Below are positions 1 through 6,473 of a stretch of 6,473 bases of DNA, one piece after another (the stretch's first letter is position 1; each line of letters starts with the position of its first letter). A program made the translations under genes and the position numbers. The notes beneath the pieces were generated by a model. It was given only the letters and a program-made list of their open reading frames with translations. It searched no databases and was not told the origin of the DNA. The stretch comes from Sedimentisphaerales bacterium (GTDB lineage Bacteria; Planctomycetota; Phycisphaerae; Sedimentisphaerales; SG8-4), in contig JAFGCA010000409.1 in NCBI GenBank assembly GCA_016932895.1, positions 1 to 6,473 on the forward strand, written 5' to 3'.

Positions 1-2001
1 GACGTCGATGAAGCCGATCTGGTAGTTCTCGCCGTCGCCGCGTCCGGTGGTGGCCTGGTCCTTGTACTGGAACCAGTGCGTCCCGACGATGTGCGGATTG
101 CGCAGGGCGCCGCGGACGTAGCTTTCGTACTTCTGGGCCCGGTCCTGCTGGTTGTCGGTGGGGCGCAGGCCGGTATGGAACATGCCGCGATCCAGGGCGC
201 CGAAGTGGAACTCCCCGATGATTACAGGCAGATCGATCCCGTCGGGCAGATCGAGGTCTTCGACGCTGTAGCGGTAGCGGTTGTAGCTGACGACGTCGCA
301 GAATTTCGTCGCCGCCCGCGCCGCCCGGTCGTTGACCCAGGCGAAGCGGCAGCCTAAGTAGAGCTGGTTGGGCGCGACCTTCTTCAACTCCGTGCGGATC
401 GTGCCGAAATACGTCTCGGCGGTCTTGCTGTAGAACGCTTCGAGGTCGGCCCGGGCCTTCGTGCGGTCGGGGGCCTCGCGACATTGCAGCAGGGCGTTCC
501 ACGATTCGTGCTCGGTGCCCCAGGCGTCATTGAGCTTTTCGACGGTGCCGTAGGCGGCCTTGAGGTCGTCGATGAAGACCTTCTTGGCGGTCTGGTCGGG
601 CGGCGAAATCAGGGCCGCGGTCGCCAGCGAGGTATCGTCTCCCCAGGACAGCTCGTTGTGGACGAAGTAGCCGAGGCACCAGGGATCGTCGGCGCTGCGG
701 CTTTTCTCCTGCTTCAGCCGCTCGCGCAGCTTCTGGCGGAAGCTCGGGTCGAAGACGTCGTAGAACTTGCCCCAGTAGCCTTCGGAGCCCTCCAGGCGTT
801 TGGCCTCGAAGTGGATGGTCCCGACGTAGGGCGTGCGGCGCATCAGGTAGATGTCGCGACTGGACCAGTTGGCGATGGTGTTGAGGCCCCAGCTTCGCAG
901 CCGGCGATGCGTGGACCTGGCGAAGGTATCCTCGAACTCGGGACCGTACTTGCGTAGCAGGTTGGCTCGGGCCAGGTCATAGGTCTTGTACGGGGAGTGG
1001 TCCTTGTAGTAGCCGTGCGGGGCCCAGCTTTCGCGCCCGTAGAAGCGCACGAGAGGCGAGTCCTCTTTCGGAAGGTTGCGGAAGTAACGCTCGCGGTCGC
1101 TGATGGGCGTGACCGTGCCGCTGTGGACGCAGTCGATGCCATGCGACCAGAAGAGCCTGCCGGTGGGATCGACGAGCCACCATTTGCCCTTGTGCTTTTG
1201 GACGCGGAAGAAGCCGGTGGCTTGGAGCTTCGGTCCGGCCTTCCAGCCGCCGTACTTGTTCCACTCGTCCGGGCCCGGGTGGTTGCGCAGGTCGTGAGCT
1301 TCGATGCGGCCGTTGGCTCGCAGCTCCTCTTCGGAGTGCGTTTTGCCCGGCCATTCGCGGTGGATGTACTGGCCGAACTCGTCGATGAAGGGCAGGAACG
1401 TCGAGGCCTGGAGCACTTCGACGCTGCCGCCGGTGCGGATGTTGTCGATCTCGAAGACGTGGTCCTGCGCCGGGTGGTTCAGGAAGATGACGAGCTGCGT
1501 GACGTTGGCGGTGTCGAGCTTGCCGGCGTGGGTGGGGGCCGCCCGCATGCCCACCAGCTCCAGCGGGGCATCGAGCTTCCACGGGACCGGGAAGATGCGG
1601 ACCGTCATCGTTGCCGACTCGCCGGCCGCGACGGTAACGCGGTCCGTGACGCAGTGGCTTGTGCCGTCGGCGCCGGGATTGTCCACGCGGCAGTTCACGG
1701 TCAGGCTCTCGCTGCCCCGATTGGCCACTTCCAGCGCGATCGTCTGGTAGGGCGACAGGTCCCACTTGCCTTCGGGGGCCTTGAGCGTCACGCCGGGCCA
1801 GGGTCCGCTGTGGCCCGTCTCGATCCGCAGTGCGCCGGCATCGGTGACGGCGGCCCTGGCGTCGCTGGTCGTGGCGGCGTCGAGACTGAAGCCGGCCTCG
1901 AAATTGAAGAGGACGCGCGGTTCGTCCGCTGCCGCGATATGCGTAGCCGCAAGGCTCAGCAAGGCTATGACGCCGAGCCATTTCATCTGATGCGTTGTCA
2001 T
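1..2001 (-). CDS. GH50-family beta-agarase-like glycoside hydrolase, exported, C-terminus cut by window edge
   Basis: The frame runs open from the ATG at 2001 to the window edge, giving 667 residues without the natural end. Residues 1-25 form a Sec signal peptide (hydrophobic core, AAA before Asp26, no lipobox Cys). Residues about 28-195 look like the N-terminal carbohydrate-binding-like beta-sandwich found in GH50 agarases. From about 255 the GH50 TIM barrel follows, opening with GFFRVQKHKGKWWLVDP (263-279) and SHGID. Glu450 in FVHNELSWG fits the acid/base and Glu597 in IIGEFHFGALDRGMFHTGL (594-612) fits the nucleophile; the late motif HWFQYKDQATTGRGDGENYQ (642-661) is also typical. Known GH50 enzymes hydrolyse beta-1,4 bonds of agarose or neoagaro-oligosaccharides. 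Probably only some tens of C-terminal residues are missing. ATG 2001 is preferred over Met6 (1986) because only it has a well-spaced Shine-Dalgarno. The gene lies 31 bases after a large glycosidase-like gene, probably in the same operon. Family assignment is strong; agarose as the actual substrate is inferred. Confidence 0.9.
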   Translation of the reverse strand, partial: MTTHQMKWLGVIALLSLAATHIAAADEPRVLFNFEAGFSLDAATTSDARAAVTDAGALRIETGHSGPWPGVTLKAPEGKWDLSPYQTIALEVANRGSESLTVNCRVDNPGADGTSHCVTDRVTVAAGESATMTVRIFPVPWKLDAPLELVGMRAAPTHAGKLDTANVTQLVIFLNHPAQDHVFEIDNIRTGGSVEVLQASTFLPFIDEFGQYIHREWPGKTHSEEELRANGRIEAHDLRNHPGPDEWNKYGGWKAGPKLQATGFFRVQKHKGKWWLVDPTGRLFWSHGIDCVHSGTVTPISDRERYFRNLPKEDSPLVRFYGRESWAPHGYYKDHSPYKTYDLARANLLRKYGPEFEDTFARSTHRRLRSWGLNTIANWSSRDIYLMRRTPYVGTIHFEAKRLEGSEGYWGKFYDVFDPSFRQKLRERLKQEKSRSADDPWCLGYFVHNELSWGDDTSLATAALISPPDQTAKKVFIDDLKAAYGTVEKLNDAWGTEHESWNALLQCREAPDRTKARADLEAFYSKTAETYFGTIRTELKKVAPNQLYLGCRFAWVNDRAARAATKFCDVVSYNRYRYSVEDLDLPDGIDLPVIIGEFHFGALDRGMFHTGLRPTDNQQDRAQKYESYVRGALRNPHIVGTHWFQYKDQATTGRGDGENYQIGFIDV

Positions 2002-2008
2002 CGATTCT

Positions 2009-2013
2009 TCCTC
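2009..2013 (-). promoter_or_regulatory. Shine-Dalgarno of the GH50 gene within the 31-base intergenic gap
   Basis: On the minus strand GAGGA lies 7 bases before the ATG at 2001, a canonical ribosome-binding distance. It supports that start over the in-frame ATG at 1986, which has no such sequence upstream. The rest of the gap (2002-2032) is purine-rich and holds no convincing promoter or terminator, which suggests read-through from the preceding gene. Confidence 0.75.
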
Positions 2014-2032
2014 ACAAAAGTGTTTCTCTTTC

Positions 2033-5000
2033 TTACGGTGCCAATTCGATTCGGTATGCGAATTCACCGCGACGCGTGCGGAACCGCAGGACGTTGCCGT
2101 TGTGTTCGTATTGAAGCTGTCGGGTCTTGTTTCCGCCGGCATCGACGGCGTGGGCCGACCGTATCGACCGAGCCGCCGGGATGCCGAGCTTGTCGGGCCG
2201 TAGCGCAATCGAGAACGGGCCCAGGTCGGGCAGGCCGGTAACGACCAGCGCGGCGCCGTCGCGCTCGCAGCGGAACGCTCCCTCGGTTATGGCCGGGCCG
2301 AAGTCGACCGGGACGCGCTCGATGTTCCACGCGTGCGTCTGCTGGCGCGGGCCGGACGCCTTGACCAGCCGCACGGAGTCGATCCTGCCGTTGCTGCCTT
2401 CGGCTACCACCCGGCCGAGCCGGCAGCGCGTGGTCCCGTCATCACTGCCCAGAAGACCGTAGCGTCTGCCCGTGGCCGGGTCCCACAAGCCCACCACAAT
2501 CTCGTATTCGCCGGGGCCGTGTTGGGCCGGGATTTGCACGGTCCACTCGGCGCCCAGAGGCACGGAGCCTTGCCACCGGCTCGTGCCTTGCGCAGGACTT
2601 CCGCCGGACTGAAATGCGATTCTGTCGCGCCGGCCCGCTCTGGGGCTGGTGAAATGCACGAACACGTGCAGGTCCTTCGGCGCCGGCTCGTACGCCTGCC
2701 AGTTCATGATGAGCTTGAAGCGTCCGTCGCCGAGGTCCTCGATCTCCGTCGCTTCGGGGCGAATGGCGAGTTGCCCCTCCGGGCCGAAGCCGCGGGCGTT
2801 GAAGTACCACTTCCCGGGTCCGCGCGATTGCTCGACGACTCTCCCGTCGATTCGCTCGATACTCGACTCGATCGCGCCGTTGCGGGCGTAGTAGCCGTAC
2901 TGAGGCAGGACCTTGCCGGCCACGCGCCAGTCGTTCGGGCCTCGGTTGACGCAGACCCGGCCGCCCGACTGCCAGTCGATGATCTGCCTGTGAATGTCGT
3001 CGCCAGCGAAGCGGACATCGGCGATTCGGTCCAGCGCGATGCTGCGGACGAAGTCCTGGGCCAGCCAGTACTTGCGGACGGCGCCGCGGCCGAACCCGCC
3101 CCGGTCGATCATCAGGGCATGGCCTTCGAGCATCTCGGCGCTGATGTAATCGTCGCTTTCGATGCCGTGCTCCTGCCGGCTGCGTCCGCCCTGATAGCGG
3201 CTCGAGTAGCCGACGCCGTGCAGGCTGAACTTGTCGTGCAGAACCGCGTCGTACCACGGGACACGTTCCCAGTCCGCGCACGCCAGCTTGATGCAGAAAC
3301 TCCGGCTCTCGGGCGAGAGCTGCAAATGCTGGCAGTCGGCCCCGTCGAGGTAGCCGATGAGCTGGTCGTGCCCGGCCTCGGACGTCATCGGGGCGTTGTC
3401 GCCTAAGTAATCGCGAATCCAGGCGAAGGACTCGCCCCAGCACTTGCGCGTCTGGAGCATGGAATGGAACTGGCCTTGCTTGTCGTAGTAGTCGAAACAG
3501 CCGATGGACGTGAAGACGTCGATGAAGTAGTGCGTGGGCTTGAGGTTGGGCTTGATGAGCTTGAGATTGCGCTGGACGAAGGGCATGAAGTGGTCGGGCC
3601 GCCAGCGGTAGCTCTGGGCGTCACGGCCTTCGTTGAGCCACGCGCGGACGGGCTGGCCCTGCTCGGTGAAGCAGACGTGGTTGTAGCTGTAGTTGTCGCA
3701 ATCGGGGTAGATGTCGATGTAGTTGTCGTGCAGGCCCCACGGGATGTCGTGGGCGGCGCAGAGATCGGAGATCTTTCGCATGTCCTCGGGCGTGCCGAGC
3801 GAGGGCAGAGGCGGGTAGATGTCGGGCAGGCGGTAGTCGTAGCCCCAGCGCTGCCAGACGTGGACGGTCAAGAGCGAGTCGGTCAGGCCGTAGTCGATCA
3901 TTCGCTGCATGGTTTCGGCGATCTCGGCGTAGCGTCCGCCCCAGATGTCGAACACGAACCGTCCGGCCTTGCGCGCCAGACCCGGCGCGGGGCTCTTGTC
4001 GTAGAGCGGGCGGTACTTCCGCGCGCAGTCGAAGACGCCTTCGGTGCTGGGCACCAGCGTCATCGTGGCGTCCATGTGCGTATGCAGGGCGTAGGTGTTG
4101 TCGGCCGGATTGACTTCGAGATAGTCCGGCGGGTGATCGCAGGCCACCAGGAGCGAGAGGCCCTTCTCGAAGTCGAAGCCGACGTGGCTGGTCGAGAGAT
4201 TGTGCCCGCCAAAGCCGGCGCGAAAGGCCTCGGGCTCGACGATGCAGTAGCCGTGTCCGTAGTAGACGCGCGGGGCCTTCTGGTCGAACCGGCCCACAGC
4301 GAAGTCCGTGATGCGCTTGGGGCAATCGAGCTTGATGCGCAGGCCGCTCTTGTCCGCGCGGATACGGGCGGTCAGCTCGAATTCCTCGTCGCCAAGCTGG
4401 AGGGGCTGCCTCATGACCACCGTTTGCCCGCTTGTGTCCCACGTGGCGTCACCCCGCATGGCAATGGCGGAAACGCCCGAGCCGATCTCGTGCCCGAGCA
4501 CGGAGATCCTGAAGCCGTCGAACGTGACGCAGGCGTCGCCGTTGCCAATCGCCAGCACGGCATCGCTCAGCCCTCCGTCGGCGGGCAGGACGGCGGCGTG
4601 ATAGCCGCCATCGAGCCGGAGGATGCGGCCGCTGCCTGATGTCACCATCCTGGCGGCGTCGTCGCGCATCTTGTTTCTGGCGGTCTCGGGCATTGGCTGC
4701 GGCGGGCGTCCCGCGACGATCACAGGCTCGCCCCAGTAGGAGGAATCGCATGTGGTGTCGCGTTTGGGGCCGGGGTGGCTTTCCAGACGCAGCAGGATCT
4801 GCTTGCCGCCGTAGTCGGACAGATCGGCCTGGCCGTCCAGCCACCGTTTGCTGTCGGTGTGCCGCTCGAAGAGGACCTTCTCGCCGACCCAGACGCGGAA
4901 GGTGACGCCGTCGCTGGCGGGCTCGTCGGCGGTGTGGTCGCGAATCGCGTTGGCGAATTTCAGTGTGATGGGCTTGGTCCGGGGCAGCTTGACCGCGTAT

Positions 5001-5686
5001 TCGGCGAAGATGGTGCCGCCGCCCGGCCTCCAGGGCGGGTGCATCACCAGCGTCCGCTTCGTCGCGCCGCGCGTGACGGGCGCGACCGCGAAACTGGCGT
5101 ACGATTGCGCGGAGGACCCGCTCCAGCCTGCCGGCATATACACCAGTGGCTTGTCGTAGTACTGCCAGGCCACGCGATGCGTCTGAAGCGACATCAGGGG
5201 CAGCGTGCCGGCGCGCGGAACCGTGTTGACGGGCAATTCGTTCGGCTGCGAAGCGGACACGGCCGCCTTCTCGAAACTCGACTCGAAGATCCGCACCGCG
5301 TGGGCCGTCCGCTCCTGGCCCTCGTGGCGAAAGCTCGCATAGACGTGGACGGGGTACAAAGCAGACAGGGCGCCTTGGCCGGCGGCGATTTGGAACGTGG
5401 TCTTTGCCTTTTGCCTCGCGCCGATCCGGACCTGCTCTGTGCTTTCGCCGACGGCACGCCACTCATCCACGAGGTCGTCGAGGCGAAGCTCGACTTCCAG
5501 CGGACGCGGAGCGGTGTTCTCCAGGACGACCGACACTGTGGAAGGCGCGTCGAATTGCGTGACCGGCCCCACCTCTTCGATGATCAGCGACAGCGGACCT
5601 TCTTTGACCGAGTGCCCGTCGAAAGCGGCCGCCGGACTTGCGGCCCACAGGGCAAGAAGTCCCATCGCGACGATTTGTCTTCTCAT
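2033..5686 (-). CDS. Large exported multidomain protein, probable TIM-barrel glycosidase (GH101/GH129/DUF5696-like)
   Basis: Complete 1217-residue protein from ATG 5686 to a TAA at 2033-2035. Residues 1-21 are a Sec signal peptide ending SPAAA. Visible layout: an Ig-like strand-rich domain (about 30-135); a jelly-roll, carbohydrate-binding-like domain (about 160-325); a sandwich resembling a mutarotase-type domain (about 350-560); a TIM-barrel-like region (about 570-900); a short beta segment; an Ig-like domain (about 965-1095, with PGEYEIVVGLWDPATGRR); and a final beta domain (about 1100-1217). Barrel motifs include VHVWQRWGYDYRLPDIYPP (608-626), GLHDNYIDIYP (651-661), HYFIDVF (719-725) and MTSEAGHD (767-774). 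The order of sandwich then barrel, an Asp after a hydrophobic strand (Asp723) and a later Glu (Glu770) recall retaining enzymes of GH101 and GH129 and the uncharacterised DUF5696 proteins. The family call rests on memory of motifs and layout, so substrate and even activity are inferred. It holds 17 cysteines, so disulfides are possible after export. It sits between two other glycosidase-like genes, with 22- and 31-base gaps, suggesting joint transcription. Confidence 0.8.
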   Translation of the reverse strand: MRRQIVAMGLLALWAASPAAAFDGHSVKEGPLSLIIEEVGPVTQFDAPSTVSVVLENTAPRPLEVELRLDDLVDEWRAVGESTEQVRIGARQKAKTTFQIAAGQGALSALYPVHVYASFRHEGQERTAHAVRIFESSFEKAAVSASQPNELPVNTVPRAGTLPLMSLQTHRVAWQYYDKPLVYMPAGWSGSSAQSYASFAVAPVTRGATKRTLVMHPPWRPGGGTIFAEYAVKLPRTKPITLKFANAIRDHTADEPASDGVTFRVWVGEKVLFERHTDSKRWLDGQADLSDYGGKQILLRLESHPGPKRDTTCDSSYWGEPVIVAGRPPQPMPETARNKMRDDAARMVTSGSGRILRLDGGYHAAVLPADGGLSDAVLAIGNGDACVTFDGFRISVLGHEIGSGVSAIAMRGDATWDTSGQTVVMRQPLQLGDEEFELTARIRADKSGLRIKLDCPKRITDFAVGRFDQKAPRVYYGHGYCIVEPEAFRAGFGGHNLSTSHVGFDFEKGLSLLVACDHPPDYLEVNPADNTYALHTHMDATMTLVPSTEGVFDCARKYRPLYDKSPAPGLARKAGRFVFDIWGGRYAEIAETMQRMIDYGLTDSLLTVHVWQRWGYDYRLPDIYPPLPSLGTPEDMRKISDLCAAHDIPWGLHDNYIDIYPDCDNYSYNHVCFTEQGQPVRAWLNEGRDAQSYRWRPDHFMPFVQRNLKLIKPNLKPTHYFIDVFTSIGCFDYYDKQGQFHSMLQTRKCWGESFAWIRDYLGDNAPMTSEAGHDQLIGYLDGADCQHLQLSPESRSFCIKLACADWERVPWYDAVLHDKFSLHGVGYSSRYQGGRSRQEHGIESDDYISAEMLEGHALMIDRGGFGRGAVRKYWLAQDFVRSIALDRIADVRFAGDDIHRQIIDWQSGGRVCVNRGPNDWRVAGKVLPQYGYYARNGAIESSIERIDGRVVEQSRGPGKWYFNARGFGPEGQLAIRPEATEIEDLGDGRFKLIMNWQAYEPAPKDLHVFVHFTSPRAGRRDRIAFQSGGSPAQGTSRWQGSVPLGAEWTVQIPAQHGPGEYEIVVGLWDPATGRRYGLLGSDDGTTRCRLGRVVAEGSNGRIDSVRLVKASGPRQQTHAWNIERVPVDFGPAITEGAFRCERDGAALVVTGLPDLGPFSIALRPDKLGIPAARSIRSAHAVDAGGNKTRQLQYEHNGNVLRFRTRRGEFAYRIELAP

Positions 5687-5697
5687 GAGTTTTTTGT

Positions 5698-5701
5698 CTC
5701 C
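5698..5701 (-). promoter_or_regulatory. Probable Shine-Dalgarno of the 1217-residue protein gene
   Basis: Minus-strand GGAG lies 11 bases before the ATG at 5686, a somewhat long spacing bridged by an A-rich stretch. It falls in the 22-base gap after the stop codon of the preceding gene. The gap has no room for an independent promoter or a terminator, so translation is probably coupled to, or closely follows, the upstream gene. Confidence 0.5.
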
Positions 5702-5708
5702 GTGTCGG

Positions 5709-6473
5709 TTAGCGCGTGTTGCGTTCGAGCAGATACCACATCGTTTCGTATTCGCCTGAGAGCGGCAGCACGGGGCGGCCCTTCTCCTGCGCCAGGGGCA
5801 CCTGCTGCTTCGGCGAGCCGTCGGGCGCCAGGGCGTGACACGTCCACCGGCCCTCGGGCAGAGTCACCTTGCCCCGAACCGTTTCGATCCGCACGGGCGC
5901 CTCGCCCCAGTTGCGTCCCACCGTCCGCCGGTCGGCGGAGAACTGCATCCCCGTATTCTCGACGCGCCCGCAGGCGGTGACGAGGATCGCGTCGCGTCGC
6001 TCCAGCGGAGTGTAGTGGTTGCCGCCCAGGGGCGTGATTGTCAGCGCGACGAATTCCGGTCCGCTCAACTCGATCCTGCCCTCGGTGGCCTTGTCGAATC
6101 GCCCGGCATGGCCGACATAGACCGCTCCGCCCTGACTCTCGACTGCATAGATGCCTTGGCCGTCCTCGATCGACCAGGTGATCTTGGTACCACGGCTGAA
6201 GTTATCGGTGTGACCGCCGCGCCCGCTAAGCGCGTGCACGAACTGTCCTTTCAGCATGTACTCCCGCGGTGTCCCGACAACTTCGAGCATGTTGCGTCCG
6301 TGTTCGATGTGCAATTCCGCCAGGCGAGGTAGCACTTCCTCCGGCTTGGCCTGTATGCCAGCGATACTGTCGAACACCGGGCCGCCCAGTTGACTGACGC
6401 TTTCATGGCGGAAGATGGCGGTTCCGGCTCGGATGAAGCCCCACTTGGCGGGGTTGGTGTCCATGTCGAAGAA
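5709..6473 (-). CDS. C-terminal part of a probable glycoside hydrolase, 5' end beyond the window
   Basis: The frame is open to the right edge and ends at a TAA (5709-5711), leaving 254 visible residues. The first visible codons read FFDMDTNPAKWGFIRAGTAI. In large TIM-barrel sugar hydrolases of Planctomycetota and Verrucomicrobiota, a segment of this sort (Asp/Asn-Pro-x-Lys, then a helix ending in Phe-Arg) closes the barrel. The remainder is strand-rich: GGAVYVGHAGRFD, then LERRDAILVTACGRVENTGM (residues 156-175 counted from the ATG at 6464), then a last strand near the C-terminus (ETMWYLLERNTR). This matches the non-catalytic beta-sandwich that follows such barrels. The ATG at 6464 is probably internal: it falls inside the conserved segment and the frame continues upstream. 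No catalytic residues can be identified here, so the GH family is unresolved. It is the first visible gene of the operon, ending 22 bases before the 1217-residue protein gene. Confidence 0.75.
   Translation of the reverse strand, partial: FFDMDTNPAKWGFIRAGTAIFRHESVSQLGGPVFDSIAGIQAKPEEVLPRLAELHIEHGRNMLEVVGTPREYMLKGQFVHALSGRGGHTDNFSRGTKITWSIEDGQGIYAVESQGGAVYVGHAGRFDKATEGRIELSGPEFVALTITPLGGNHYTPLERRDAILVTACGRVENTGMQFSADRRTVGRNWGEAPVRIETVRGKVTLPEGRWTCHALAPDGSPKQQVPLAQEKGRPVLPLSGEYETMWYLLERNTR

Noticed and set aside
977..1981. A 334-codon minus-strand frame overlapping the GH50 gene, with further Arg-rich ones at 2442-3443, 3621-4442 and 4449-5462.
   Set aside because: They are out-of-frame readings of the GH50 and 1217-residue genes, with low-complexity Arg/Ala/Pro composition and no family motifs.
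1927..2001. Lipoprotein anchoring of the GH50 enzyme.
   Set aside because: There is no Cys in the signal-peptide cleavage region; the AAA-Asp junction fits ordinary signal peptidase I cleavage.
2013..2022. A small inverted repeat CACAAAAGTG in the gap before the GH50 gene, considered as a terminator or operator.
   Set aside because: The arms are only 3 base pairs and the loop is AT-only, with no T-tract after it; it is too weak to support a call.
997..2241. A 414-codon open frame on the plus strand, and similar long ones at 3464-4639 and 4775-5980.
   Set aside because: They lie antisense to genes with clear protein motifs, run across gene boundaries, and encode Ala/Val/Arg/Gly/Asp-rich sequence without recognisable domains. 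This is the usual shadow effect of GC-rich third positions.
5709..6464. A complete 251-residue gene starting at the ATG at 6464.
   Set aside because: The frame stays open upstream to the window edge, and the ATG lies inside a conserved-looking segment, so it is probably an internal Met of a longer protein.

Overview
This GC-rich window carries three tightly packed genes, all on the minus strand and read from right to left. They look like one operon for secreted polysaccharide-degrading enzymes. There are no RNA genes, mobile elements, CRISPR arrays or long repeats, and the only non-coding DNA is two short gaps of 22 and 31 bases. The high GC content, the very large exported multidomain glycosidases and the style of their C-terminal beta domains suggest a Planctomycetota (Phycisphaerae-like) or related PVC-group bacterium, perhaps marine or sediment-derived. 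That assignment is inference, because no taxonomic marker is present.

Layout in order of transcription. (1) 6473-5709: the last 254 residues of a larger protein, cut by the right edge. It ends in a beta-sandwich of the kind that closes large TIM-barrel sugar hydrolases in PVC bacteria. (2) 5686-2033: a complete 1217-residue exported protein with a signal peptide, N-terminal beta-sandwich modules, a mutarotase-like sandwich, a central TIM-barrel-like region and two C-terminal beta domains. It looks like a distant relative of the GH101/GH129/DUF5696 type of glycosidase, with Asp723 and Glu770 as candidate catalytic residues. (3) 2001-1: a GH50 (beta-agarase family) enzyme with both expected catalytic glutamates (Glu450 and Glu597), cut by the left edge shortly before its natural C-terminus.

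Genes 2 and 3 each carry a Sec-type signal peptide and are preceded by a Shine-Dalgarno-like sequence. The likely joint role is extracytoplasmic breakdown of a complex galactan-type polysaccharide: the GH50 enzyme would cut beta-linked galactose in an agar- or porphyran-like chain, while the other two would remove different linkages or side groups. The most interesting item is the 1217-residue protein, a plausible uncharacterised glycosidase whose substrate is hinted at by its GH50 neighbour. The long plus-strand open frames are antisense shadows typical of GC-rich coding DNA.
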